Shown here one piece after another: positions 6,598 through 14,002 of a stretch of DNA of 20,472 bases. The notes under the pieces were generated by a model. That model did not search any database and was not told the origin of the DNA. It was given only the letters and a program-made list of their open reading frames with translations. The first letter of the stretch is position 1. Each line of letters begins with the position of its first letter. The translations under genes were made by a program, and so were the position numbers. Origin of the DNA: an uncultured Clostridia bacterium (lineage in GTDB: Bacteria; Bacillota; Clostridia; Christensenellales; Borkfalkiaceae); the NCBI GenBank assembly GCA_934272745.1, contig CAKQSI010000038.1:1-20472 (forward strand), in the 5' to 3' direction.

Positions 6598-8277
6598 ATG
6601 AAAAAAATTCTGATCGGCTTGCTGCTGTCGGCTTTGCTTTTCTCGCTTGCCGCCTGTGGCGGAACGGGAGATCCGTCGGTTCAGCCGTCGAAAGACGCGC
6701 AGCCGACCGCGACCGAAAGTGCGCAACCGACGACTTCCGCGCCCACCGGGCAGCCCACGCATGCGCCTTCGACGGCGCCCACGGAAACTCCGACAACGGC
6801 GCCGACAAGCAATCCGACCGCGGCTCCCACCGGAGCGCCGGCAGAAACGGCTAAAGTCACTTTGGTTTCGGACGGAAACGAGCAGATCGTCAGCGTTCCC
6901 GTCGGAGAAGAGATCGGTACGCTTCCCGCGGCGGAAAAGGAGAATATGGACTTCGCCGGCTGGTATTGCGGCAACGAAAAACTGACCGAAACGCGCGTTT
7001 TCGCAGCGGACGAAGCCATGATCTTCACCGCGGTGTTTGTAAATCGAAACGAAATCCGCTTTGCGGGCAACGTGGTGTACAGCGGCGCTGCGGAAACCGA
7101 CGGTACGACTGCTACGATCACGGCGGCGGGCGAATATATCGTGACCGGGCAAAGCGATAACGGCGCGCTTGTCGTCAACGCGCCCGCGGCGACCGTGCAG
7201 TTGACGCTGGAAAATCTGCGGCTGACTTCGCTTACTGCCGCGCCGATTTCGGCGCTGGACGCAGATAAAGTGACGGCCGTTCTCCCCGCGGGGACGAAAA
7301 GCATTCTGACCGACGCCGACCGTGCAGGAGAAAAGCCGCGCGCCGCGCTCCACGCGAAGTGCGACCTGACCGTGAAAGGCGAGGGCGCGCTGGATATATG
7401 CGGCAACAACGCTTCCGCCATTCGCTGCGGCGCTGATCTGAAGATCGAAACGCTGACTTTGACCGCTACCGCGAAAGATGACTGCATTTCCGCCGACGGC
7501 GAACTGACCCTTGCCGCAAATATCACCGTGACGAGCGGCGGCGACGGCATCAAGACCGAATACTATAACGCCGAAAAGGCGAAAAAGGGCAACGTCGTGC
7601 TGCTTTCCGGCACCGTCAACATTACTTCGGCGAAAGACGGCGTGCAGGCGGAACGCGACTTTTCTATGCTGGGCGGAACGCTGACGGTAGTTGCCGGCGG
7701 CGGAAGCGAGTTGGTTTCCGCAGGGACAGGCGACGGAATCAAAGCCAACGGCGCGTTTTCCGTCACCGGCGGAAAAATCGAGGTCAACGCGCGGGAAGAC
7801 GGCATGAAAGCCGGCGGCATTGCGACCGATAAGGTCGGCATGACATACGTCCTTGCAGAACCGATGACCCTTTCCGGGTGCGAAGTGACCGTTGCTTCCG
7901 GCGTGGACGGCATCAAATCCGACGCGACGTTTACGGCGGAAAACGCGACTTTGACCGTAACCGCGGGCAACGAACGCAATAATGCGGCGACTTCTACCGT
8001 CAAACAGCGCGGAATTAAGGGGAAAGGCGCGGTAGCGTTTACAAACGTTACGCTGAACGTTTCCGCCTATTACGACGGCGTCAATTCGGACGGCGACGTG
8101 ACCTTTACGGGCGGAACCGCCGAAGTCAGGAGTATCAGAAAAGACGCGGTGCAGGGACTTACCGTCAAACTGATCGGCGCCACGTTGACCTGCCGCGCAA
8201 AAAGGGCGGACAAGGCGACTCCCGTAAATCTTGTAAAAGACGAAACGTCGGTGTTTACCGCGCTGGGGTTGAACTGA
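6598..8277 (+). CDS. Cthe_2159-type (DUF4353) beta-helix carbohydrate-binding lipoprotein
   Basis: This is a 559-residue secreted lipoprotein. The signal peptide ends in lipobox LAAC with Cys20 as lipidation site. Residues 22-82 are a Pro/Thr/Ala/Ser linker of repeating APT/TPT units, a typical wall-spanning spacer. Residues about 85-147 (KVTLVSDGNEQ... DFAGWY...FTAVF) are one InlB-type (Listeria-Bacteroides) beta-repeat. The rest is a right-handed beta-helix of repeated turns, with recurring DDCISADG, GDGIKT, KDGVQAE, GDGIKANG, EDGMKAGG, VDGIKSD and YDGVNSDG loops, the Asp-rich, probably calcium-binding edge of the Cthe_2159 family, whose founder binds acidic plant polysaccharides such as polygalacturonate. 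AGGGG sits 8 nt before the ATG. DUF4956 and VTC genes lie 1.4 kb downstream in opposite orientation. The ligand here is unknown; the linker and beta-repeat could instead serve adhesion. Confidence 0.88.
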   Translation: MKKILIGLLLSALLFSLAACGGTGDPSVQPSKDAQPTATESAQPTTSAPTGQPTHAPSTAPTETPTTAPTSNPTAAPTGAPAETAKVTLVSDGNEQIVSVPVGEEIGTLPAAEKENMDFAGWYCGNEKLTETRVFAADEAMIFTAVFVNRNEIRFAGNVVYSGAAETDGTTATITAAGEYIVTGQSDNGALVVNAPAATVQLTLENLRLTSLTAAPISALDADKVTAVLPAGTKSILTDADRAGEKPRAALHAKCDLTVKGEGALDICGNNASAIRCGADLKIETLTLTATAKDDCISADGELTLAANITVTSGGDGIKTEYYNAEKAKKGNVVLLSGTVNITSAKDGVQAERDFSMLGGTLTVVAGGGSELVSAGTGDGIKANGAFSVTGGKIEVNAREDGMKAGGIATDKVGMTYVLAEPMTLSGCEVTVASGVDGIKSDATFTAENATLTVTAGNERNNAATSTVKQRGIKGKGAVAFTNVTLNVSAYYDGVNSDGDVTFTGGTAEVRSIRKDAVQGLTVKLIGATLTCRAKRADKATPVNLVKDETSVFTALGLN

Positions 8278-8403
8278 AACAGCGCCGGAATTAAACCGAA
8301 ACGGTTGTGCGCCGGGGAAACGCGCACGGCGGCTTCTGCCGCGCCGGAGATGGAATAAGCAAAAATTTCCGGCTCGCCGGGCGGGTTGGATCGAAAATCG
8401 TTT

Positions 8404-8428
8404 GCCGCGCGGGTGGAACCTGCGCGGC
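8404..8428 (+). terminator. GC-rich hairpin, possible terminator
   Basis: GCCGCGC (8404-8410) pairs with GCGCGGC (8422-8428). GGGT/ACCT extends it to 11 bp with a GGA loop. It lacks a proper T-tract (GGACTTTGT follows), so it is a weak terminator, or an mRNA-stabilising stem between the beta-helix and exonuclease genes. Confidence 0.4.
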
Positions 8429-8473
8429 GGACTTTGTCGTTGATTTTATAGTAAAAGGTTTTTAGGTAGTGGT

Positions 8474-9274
8474 ATGAAGCGGTTTGTTTCTTTCGATATC
8501 GAATGCGCGCGCGTTTCCAAAACGGCGGCGCATATCCTTTCTTTCGGTTACGTCATCGCAGACGAGCATTTCAATATAGAAAAAAAGGAGGACGTTCTGA
8601 TTTCGCCGGGGACGAAAATCCGCGTTTGTTCGGCGGCGGGCGAGGGAATCGTTCTGCCTTACGACGATAAAGAACTCAAAACCAAGCCGAAATTCCCGCA
8701 CTTCTACCCCGCCTTTAAGGCGCTGCTGGAAGACGAAAATCATATCGTTTTCGGGCATGCCACCACCAACGACGTGCGCTATCTGAATCTGGAATGCGCG
8801 CGCTATCACCTGCCGCAACTTTCCTTTCCCTTCTGGGACACGCAGATTTTTTATGCGGAAAAGACCGGCAATTACAACGAGTTGAAGGGTCTTCCCGCAA
8901 TCGCCGCGGAAGAAAACGTGGATTTTCGCGCACACTGCTCGGCAGACGACGCGCTTATGACCATGCTTGCGTTGAAATCGCTTTGCGGCGGCAGTCTGGA
9001 CGCCTTTTTGTCCGCAGTCGCGGAAATGAAAGGTCAGCCCGGCAGGACGGAAAACGGGGAAGTACTTTCGATGACGACCGAAAAATACCGCGCGGTATTA
9101 AAGGAGCGCGCCCGCAAGAAAGAGGAACGCCGCCTTGCCTGGGAACGGCGTTTTATGAAGAAAAACGCTTCGGCGGGGAATTTCGTTCGGGGAAATTCCC
9201 AAAACGCCGCTATGACCTGCTCCGGAAAATCTGCCCGGGTTGATTCCGGAAAATCTGCCACGAACGACAAATGA
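8474..9274 (+). CDS. DEDDh-family 3'-5' exonuclease (DnaQ/RNase T fold)
   Basis: The 266-residue product removes nucleotides from 3' ends; whether from DNA or RNA cannot be told. Motif ExoI is FDIE (Asp8, Glu10). ExoII is GHATTNDVRYLNLE (Asp100). ExoIII is HCSADDA with His154 and Asp159 in HxxxxD spacing, the DEDDh type. All five catalytic residues are present. After the catalytic domain (about 1-175) comes a long basic tail (209-266) with Arg/Lys clusters, ending in two copies of SGKSA encoded by a 24-bp DNA repeat (TCCGGAAAATCTGCC at 9221 and 9245). The tail looks disordered, may bind nucleic acid, and may be lineage-specific. The ribosome binding site is poor (AGGTAG). The gene lies between the beta-helix gene and the minus-strand DUF4956 gene, with a strong terminator after it. 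Confidence 0.85.
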   Translation: MKRFVSFDIECARVSKTAAHILSFGYVIADEHFNIEKKEDVLISPGTKIRVCSAAGEGIVLPYDDKELKTKPKFPHFYPAFKALLEDENHIVFGHATTNDVRYLNLECARYHLPQLSFPFWDTQIFYAEKTGNYNELKGLPAIAAEENVDFRAHCSADDALMTMLALKSLCGGSLDAFLSAVAEMKGQPGRTENGEVLSMTTEKYRAVLKERARKKEERRLAWERRFMKKNASAGNFVRGNSQNAAMTCSGKSARVDSGKSATNDK

Positions 9275-9360
9275 TAGTCCGAAGTTGGTAGAAAGGCGGA
9301 ACAAAAAGCGTCTGCCATCGATAAAACCGTTTGGTTTTTAAAATGCAGAACAGAGGAAAA

Positions 9361-9390
9361 GGGGCGCCCTGCGGGGCGCCCGGTTTTTAT
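9361..9390 (+). terminator. strong Rho-independent terminator
   Basis: GGGCGCCC (9362-9369), loop TGCG, GGGCGCCC (9374-9381), then GGTTTTTAT. A perfect 8-bp GC stem with five T's ends the exonuclease transcript. The CGGTTTTTATCG that follows is repeated once about 30 bp later, without a stem. Confidence 0.85.
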
Positions 9391-9493
9391 CGTATGGAAC
9401 GAAAAATCGGTTTTTATCGTCCGGAACGAGAAAATAGCAGAAAGCCTGTCTTGCGGAAGTCCGGTTTATTTCCGCAAGTATCGTAAAACGCCG

Positions 9494-9532
9494 AAAAAAA
9501 GAAGGCGCCCGCGGAAATTTTCCGCGGGCGCC
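9494..9532 (-). terminator. terminator for the DUF4956 transcript
   Basis: Read on the minus strand, GGCGCCCGCGGAAA (9532-9519) pairs perfectly with TTTCCGCGGGCGCC (9517-9504), followed by TTC and seven T's (9500-9494). It lies about 190 nt past the DUF4956 stop at 9721. The nearby plus-strand hairpin TTGCGGAA/TTCCGCAA (about 9453-9478) is weaker. Confidence 0.8.
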
Positions 9533-9720
9533 GCCATTTTCCGATATGATTTATTGCTGTTAAGTACGCAACGTTACCGTTGCCGCGTATATTTATAAAC
9601 GCATAAATTTATAAATGGTTTTTAGCGTTTTAAAGGCAACCCTGCTGTTTCTTCCGTTTTCTGTTGCGCTTTATTCTTGAAACCTTATCGCGGGTTTTCT
9701 CTGCGCGTTTGGAAACTGTG

Positions 9721-10386
9721 TTACAGTTCGTCCGGGGCGTCGTTGCGTTCTTCCAGAGATACGGGCAGATTGCCGTTCAGCGCACGCAGTTCGTCAATCA
9801 ACTTTTTGCGGTCGGTTTCGTGCTTCAATTCCAAAAGATAGGTCAGCTCGTTCAGACTGCCGAGGTTGGTAGTTTTGGTTCTGGTCAGACGGCAGGATCT
9901 GGTGTACGCCGCAAACACGTCCGAAAACGCCACCGTGTAGTCTAAGTCTTCCGGCGTTTTGATGCGCAGTTGCAGTTCCGTACCGCTTTTGTTGAGCGCG
10001 GGAATCTTATAGAACGCCAGAAGCAGTCCTCCCGCAACCAGCACCAGCAGCGCGCCGAACAGCAGATATCCGATCGCCGCGGCAAGCCCCGCAAACATCG
10101 CCGTCAGAATCAGCAGAATGTCTTTCGCACCTGCGGGAAGGGAACGGAAACGCACCAGACTGAACACGCCCGCAATGGAGATCGCCATGCCGATTTGTCC
10201 GTTGATCAGCATAATCAGCCCCTGGCTGACCATAGGCAGAAGAATGAGCGTAATCGTCATGCTTTTGGTTTTTCCCGGCAGGCGGGTGTAAATAAAGGCG
10301 AGGAACAACCCGAAGAGGAGCGCCGCGCCCAGACACAGCAGACACTCTCCCGTAGTCACGGGGGAAGAAAGAATACTTTTTAACAT
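9721..10386 (-). CDS. DUF4956 membrane protein
   Basis: The 221-residue product has three to four hydrophobic helices in its first half: about 15-35, 42-62, a segment around GMAISIAGVFSLVRFRSLPAG, and 90-125. A soluble C-terminal domain of about 90 residues follows. VRFRSLPAGAKDI is the conserved signature I associate with DUF4956. No enzymatic activity is known for the family. It is repeatedly found next to VTC-domain and CotH or beta-helix carbohydrate-binding genes in Clostridia, as here, which suggests a shared cell-surface or polyphosphate-linked function. AGAGGT sits 5 nt before the ATG at 10386. It lies 118 nt downstream of the VTC gene in the same orientation and shares its transcript, ending at the hairpin near 9504-9532. 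Confidence 0.88.
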   Translation of the reverse strand: MLKSILSSPVTTGECLLCLGAALLFGLFLAFIYTRLPGKTKSMTITLILLPMVSQGLIMLINGQIGMAISIAGVFSLVRFRSLPAGAKDILLILTAMFAGLAAAIGYLLFGALLVLVAGGLLLAFYKIPALNKSGTELQLRIKTPEDLDYTVAFSDVFAAYTRSCRLTRTKTTNLGSLNELTYLLELKHETDRKKLIDELRALNGNLPVSLEERNDAPDEL

Positions 10387-10504
10387 TTTTACCTCTTTTC
10401 GTGGGCGTGCGTCGCGATTTTTGACGAACGGTTATCGGTTTTCGCGCACGCCGCACGGTTTTTAATTTTTTATGGAAGAAGAAATTTCCGCTTTTCCGGC
10501 GGAG

Positions 10505-11323
10505 TTATTGCAACAGCCCGTTCACGTACAGATAGCCGTATTTGGAAAAAGAAGAGGGGTAGACCCGCTCCTTCGTCAAAATTCCGGTCAGCCACAGGGG
10601 GAAGGCGTCCTGCGCCTTGATTTCTAAAATTGCCGCGGGCGCGGCGTCGAACGCCTTACCTTCACCGCCGAAAGAAAGAGATACGTTCTCCGTGCGGAAG
10701 CGCAGGTTGGTATCGAACGTCACGCGGAGTTCTTCGTCGTCCGCCGCGTGATACGCTTCCCGATCGTAGGCAAGGAAGGTGCGTTTTTCGATCTTTTTTT
10801 GGGAAAGGAACCCCGCAAGTTCCGCCGCGTTGGGGTCTTCGGGCAAATGCCGGAAAGAGGGGAAAACGTCACGCCTTTCCGGCGCCGGCTTTCGCGTTTC
10901 CGTTCCCGCAATTTCTGCAAAAACAGGGGGGACTGTATCGATGATTTGCTCGTTTTTCCCCATAAACCTTGCGGGAAGAATGCCCGAAAGTACGGCGTTT
11001 TCCGCTTCGGCAAGGGGCAGGGTGATCCGCCGCTTGTAAACTACGCCGTTGTATTTCTTTTTCAGTTCTAAAAATACCGGGTCGTTCGCGCCTGCCGTGC
11101 CGTAACTTCGGATACGCAATTTTTGCTTGAACGCCGGCTTTTCTGCCGATTTTGCGATAAGATCGTAGTCTTTCGTGTCGCAATATTCGTTGAAAATGGA
11201 ATAATTGGCGTATGTATCGGGGACGAGATGGGGGAGCATGGAGGCTTTGACGGCGGCATAGGTCTTTTCGTCCAGACAATATTTAATTTCGCGCCGGCGG
11301 AACACCTGCTGCACTTCAGCCAT
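10505..11323 (-). CDS. VTC-domain protein (polyphosphate polymerase-like)
   Basis: The 272-residue product resembles the VTC catalytic domain, a triphosphate-tunnel fold that in yeast Vtc4 makes polyphosphate from ATP. The tunnel-lining basic and acidic residues are visible: Lys14 in REIKYCL, Arg70 and Arg72 in KLRIRS, Glu86/Lys88 in LELKKK, Lys97-Arg99 in YKRRI, Arg188 in AYDREAY, Arg200, Glu234/Lys236 in LEIKAQ and Lys261 in SFSKYGY. Between YKRRI and AYDREAY a stretch at about 130-175 seems longer than in typical bacterial members. The ATG at 11323 is chosen because AAGGAGG lies 6 nt upstream; the longer frame to 11425 crosses the promoter leader. Activity in bacterial homologues paired with DUF4956 is not established. 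Confidence 0.87.
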   Translation of the reverse strand: MAEVQQVFRRREIKYCLDEKTYAAVKASMLPHLVPDTYANYSIFNEYCDTKDYDLIAKSAEKPAFKQKLRIRSYGTAGANDPVFLELKKKYNGVVYKRRITLPLAEAENAVLSGILPARFMGKNEQIIDTVPPVFAEIAGTETRKPAPERRDVFPSFRHLPEDPNAAELAGFLSQKKIEKRTFLAYDREAYHAADDEELRVTFDTNLRFRTENVSLSFGGEGKAFDAAPAAILEIKAQDAFPLWLTGILTKERVYPSSFSKYGYLYVNGLLQ

Positions 11324-11412
11324 AATCTGCCTCCTTGTAAATTTGCTGCCTTGACCGAAAAAATGCTGAACGTATCGCGGTTTTCGGTATGTTTTGCATT
11401 TATCTTGCAAAA

Positions 11413-11498
11413 TTTTACAGTGCAATTATTATAAAGGGCAAAAGCTTGTTTGTCAACGATTCTTTCTTTTTTTTAAGTATAAATTTTACATTGTAAAA
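11413..11498 (-). promoter_or_regulatory. perfect sigma-A promoter with two flanking operator candidates (VTC-DUF4956)
   Basis: On the minus strand: TTGACA (11456-11451), 17-nt spacer, TATAAT (11433-11428), all consensus. A perfect dyad TTTTACA-T-TGTAAAA (11484-11498) lies just upstream of the -35. A 12-of-15 match, TTTTACA-G-TGCAATT (11413-11427), overlaps the expected transcription start. The pair, 71 bp apart, suggests repression by a dimeric regulator, perhaps by looping. I cannot name the regulator. Confidence 0.7.
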
Positions 11499-11499
11499 C

Positions 11500-12094
11500 G
11501 TGCGCCGGATAAGTGCTGCGGCGCTGCTGTTTTGGCGGGCAGAACCAAAAGGTTTGCCCAGGACGTACGGTTTTCGCCGCGCGGCGTCCGGAACCCGGAT
11601 CCGTGTTTCACGGATAAGGAAAGGAGGTCTTGCGCCTTACGCGGCGAATCGAAGGAAGATATGAATGAGTAGTTTTAAAGCGGCAGGAAGGAGGGTTTGC
11701 CCGGAAACGTTTTATGTTTGGTAGCCGGTTTCCGGAGGCGAAATGCCGCTTGTTGAAAACAGATTAGCATTCTTTTCTAAAACCAAACTAAAATTGTAAA
11801 AGGATTTTGCGCTGCGGATTCGTAAATTTTACACTTCCGCTTTCAAACGTTTCGCGTTGCCGCTTAGGGCGTTGCCGTAGTTTCGGAAATTCCGGTTGCG
11901 TTATTGCAAAGGGAAGGGTTCTCTTTATGCGGTTTCCTGTTCTTATAATATGGTCGCGGGCGCGCCTGCGCGTCGGAACGGGCTGCTGAGAAGTTGCGCT
12001 GCTCAGGCGATGCTTGTCGCATGGCGTGTCCGACCTCTATAAAAGTGCCGGAAATGCGCCGAAAAAAATATTTCCGGAACTTATGTAAAAACGC
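11500..12094. other. non-coding region with orphan Shine-Dalgarno sites
   Basis: About 600 bp with no convincing gene. It contains a hairpin ATCCGTG-TTT-CACGGAT (11599-11615) followed at once by a perfect AAGGAGG (11621-11627), and a second AAGGAGGG near 11688. Neither leads to a frame longer than about 20 codons at a proper distance. TGTAAAA (11795-11801) and TTTTACA (11827-11833) echo the dyad upstream of the VTC promoter. It may hold remnants of small genes. Confidence 0.4.
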
Positions 12095-12154
12095 TTGACA
12101 ACTTTAGCGCGCTAAAGTATAATAGCATCACTTTAGCGCTTTAGTGCGATAAAG
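12095..12154 (+). promoter_or_regulatory. perfect sigma-A promoter with built-in operator (amino-acid importer)
   Basis: TTGACA (12095-12100), a spacer of exactly 17 nt, TATAAT (12118-12123). Sixteen of the 17 spacer bases are a perfect palindrome, CTTTAGCGCGCTAAAG (12102-12117). A second, imperfect copy, CTTTAGTGCGATAAAG (12139-12154), follows the expected start, with an extra half-site CTTTAGCG at 12131-12138. Centre-to-centre spacing is 37 bp. A repressor bound to the first site would block RNA polymerase directly. The regulator is not in the window and I cannot assign its family. Confidence 0.8.
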
Positions 12155-12207
12155 CGGCAGGCAGGGCGACGGTTTCGGGGATAAGGGAAAGATCAGCCGA
12201 ATTAAAA

Positions 12208-12371
12208 ACTTCGGTACGAGAGAGTGCCTATCCAAACAAAGAACTTTACTTTGAGAGTATGTCTACCCAAGTAAAAAACTTTGATATATAACACCAAACG
12301 GAAAATCAAATTTGAGGGAACCGCCAAATTTGAGGGAACCGCCAACCAAACGAAAAATCAAAAAGAGGGAA
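12208..12371 (+). repeat. repeat-rich leader of the importer mRNA
   Basis: The ~285-nt leader contains three repeat sets: a degenerate ~35-bp repeat (ACTT...GAGAGT...CTA.CCAA, units from 12208 and 12243, with a third ACTT at 12278); a perfect 18-bp tandem AAATTTGAGGGAACCGCC (12308-12325 and 12326-12343); and CCAAACGGAAAATCAAA (from 12294) repeated as CCAAACGAAAAATCAAA (from 12346). I see no known riboswitch or terminator in it. An open frame from 12312 runs in frame into the lipoprotein gene but is made of these repeats. Confidence 0.7.
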
Positions 12372-12407
12372 TGTGAGAATTCTATTCTTCATTCCCAAGG
12401 AGAGAAT

Positions 12408-13160
12408 ATGAAAAAGTTTTGGAGAAAGTTATTACTGGTCGCATTGCTTGCGGCGGCGACCTTGTCGGGTTGCGCCTGCGGCAAAAAGGAAGATACGGTC
12501 AAGGTCGGCTATACCATTTATCAGCCGATGAATTATTACGACGACGCGGGCAACTTTGTCGGCTTCGATACCGAACTTGCAAAAGCCGTGTTCGCTTCCC
12601 TCGGCAAAAAGGTGGAGTTTGTGGAAATCAACTGGGACACGAAGTTGGTTTCGCTCCGCGCAAAAGAAATCGACTGTATCTGGAACGGCATGACCATCAC
12701 GGACGAATTGCAGTCTGCCATTCTGATCGGCAATCCTTATCTGGAAAACCGACAGGTCATTCTCTGTCAGAAAGCCGTGGCGGCGAACTACAAAACCAAA
12801 GAGTCGCTGGCTTCCGCTTCCGAAGTACTGGCAGAAGCCGGTTCCGCAGGGGAAAGCGTGGCAAAAGCGGTGGCGGGCGCCAACGTGCTGACCGTCGCCG
12901 CGCAAAGGGATACGCTGCTCGAAGTCAAGACTTCCGCAAATAAAGTCGCGGTGGTGGATCTCAATCTGGCGCGCGTCCTGACCGGGGAAGGTACGGATTT
13001 TTCCGATCTCACTTACGTGGACGTCGGCTTTCCGGAGGAAGAATTCGGCATCGGTTTCCGAACAGAAGACGCAAGCCTTTGCGCCGCGGTGAATGCGGAG
13101 ATCGACAAAATGAAGGCGGACGGCAGGTACGACGCGCTGCTTGCAAAATATTTCGGGTGA
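12408..13160 (+). CDS. polar amino-acid ABC transporter, substrate-binding lipoprotein
   Basis: This is the extracellular receptor of an amino-acid importer: family-3 solute-binding protein, 250 residues. The signal peptide ends in LSGC, with Cys22 as lipidation site. The binding domain starts at KVGYTIYQPMNYYDDAGNFVGFDTELAKAV, the usual N-terminal strand and ligand loop. It continues with WDTKLVSLRAKEIDCIWNGMTIT and ends with KMKADGRYDALLAKYFG, the family's closing helix. The ATG at 12408 is chosen because AAGGAG lies 5 nt before it and the lipoprotein signal starts there. Permease and ATPase follow, giving a complete importer. The ligand is unknown; Glu/Gln, cystine and Arg/Lys importers all share this fold. 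Expression should follow the promoter and operator at 12095. Confidence 0.92.
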   Translation: MKKFWRKLLLVALLAAATLSGCACGKKEDTVKVGYTIYQPMNYYDDAGNFVGFDTELAKAVFASLGKKVEFVEINWDTKLVSLRAKEIDCIWNGMTITDELQSAILIGNPYLENRQVILCQKAVAANYKTKESLASASEVLAEAGSAGESVAKAVAGANVLTVAAQRDTLLEVKTSANKVAVVDLNLARVLTGEGTDFSDLTYVDVGFPEEEFGIGFRTEDASLCAAVNAEIDKMKADGRYDALLAKYFG

Positions 13161-13216
13161 GGGATAGGACGTTTTTTGATTCCGCTTTGAAATCGGACGG
13201 AACAAAAACGCCCTCA

Positions 13217-13320
13217 CCGCGGCGGAACGTAGTCAACAAACAAAACCGGGCGTGCAATTCTTTTAGAATGCGGCAATCCCAAACCCGCGGCGGAACGCAA
13301 CCAACTTCAAACCGGGCGTA
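13217..13320 (+). repeat. direct repeat between receptor and permease genes
   Basis: CCGCGGCGGAACG, then CAAC and a further AAACCGGGCGT, occurs at about 13217-13253 and again at 13285-13319 (68-bp period, a few mismatches). It occupies most of the 196-nt gap. I see no strong terminator there, so read-through to the permease is likely. Confidence 0.7.
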
Positions 13321-13356
13321 AAAACTATCCGCCCGACAAACTATCGGTAGCAAATT

Positions 13357-14001
13357 ATGGATTTTATTTCGGTTACGACAGAACTATTGAAAGGCTTTGC
13401 CGCCACGTGCGAGATCTTTTTTATCACGCTTGCCGCGGCGTTGCCGCTCGGACTGCTGTTTGCTTTTTTTTCGCTGTCCGGCTTTCGCGCGGTGCGCGCC
13501 GTGATGCGGACGATCGTCTGGGTGGTGCGCGGTACGCCGCTGATGCTGCAGATTATCGCCGTCTATTACGGACCGGCGCTGCTGTTCGGCGCGGGAATGT
13601 TGCCCCGCATGGTGGCGGCGCTTGCGGCGTTTATCTTCAATTATGCCTGCTATTTTTCGGAAATCTTTCGCGGCGGGATTCAGTCGGTTCCCCGCGGGCA
13701 GTACGAAGCGGGGCGGGTGCTGGGGCTCACCAGACGGGAAGTGTTTTTCAAAATCGTGCTGTTTCAGGTATTCCGGCAGATCGCCGCGCCGCTGTCGAAC
13801 GAGGTCGTGACGCTGGTCAAAGATACGTCGCTTGCCCGCGTCATCGTCGTGACCGAAATTTTGAAAATCGCACAGGATTTTTCGGCGAAGGGGCTGATCT
13901 GGCCGCTGTTCTATACGGGTGCGTTTTATCTTGTGTTCGTGGGAATTCTGACTCTGCTTTTCGGCAGGATCGAGAAAAAACTCAATTTCTATCAGGTGTG
14001 A
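13357..14001 (+). CDS. polar amino-acid ABC transporter, permease (HisM/HisQ family)
   Basis: This is the membrane channel of the importer, 214 residues, of normal length. Hydrophobic helices lie at about 14-40, 52-75, 84-103, 145-165 and 183-205. The cytoplasmic EAA loop that docks on the ATPase is YEAGRVLGLTRREVFFKI (116-133). VRGTPLMLQ (58-66) is a family hallmark. The ribosome binding site before the ATG at 13357 is weak (GGTAG). Only one permease is encoded, so it probably acts as a homodimer. The stop is separated from the ATPase start by one base, so translation is likely coupled. Confidence 0.92.
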   Translation: MDFISVTTELLKGFAATCEIFFITLAAALPLGLLFAFFSLSGFRAVRAVMRTIVWVVRGTPLMLQIIAVYYGPALLFGAGMLPRMVAALAAFIFNYACYFSEIFRGGIQSVPRGQYEAGRVLGLTRREVFFKIVLFQVFRQIAAPLSNEVVTLVKDTSLARVIVVTEILKIAQDFSAKGLIWPLFYTGAFYLVFVGILTLLFGRIEKKLNFYQV

Positions 14002-14002
14002 A

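Noticed and set aside
6394..7553. Long minus-strand frames opposite the beta-helix lipoprotein
   Set aside because: Arg-rich or Ser/Val-rich shadow translations of a GC-rich, repetitive plus-strand gene with clear signal peptide and domains.
9970..10383. Plus-strand frame opposite DUF4956
   Set aside because: Gln/Arg/His-rich antisense shadow without a start site; the minus-strand protein is family-consistent.
11621..11764. Small genes after the two AAGGAGG sites
   Set aside because: The only starts near them give frames of 3 to 19 codons at wrong spacing; kept as orphan sites, not genes.
12312..12407. N-terminal extension of the amino-acid receptor gene
   Set aside because: It is translated repeat sequence; the lipoprotein signal and AAGGAG both point to the ATG at 12408.
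12432..13217. 261-codon minus-strand frame opposite the substrate-binding lipoprotein
   Set aside because: Antisense shadow; the plus-strand gene has lipobox and solute-binding motifs.
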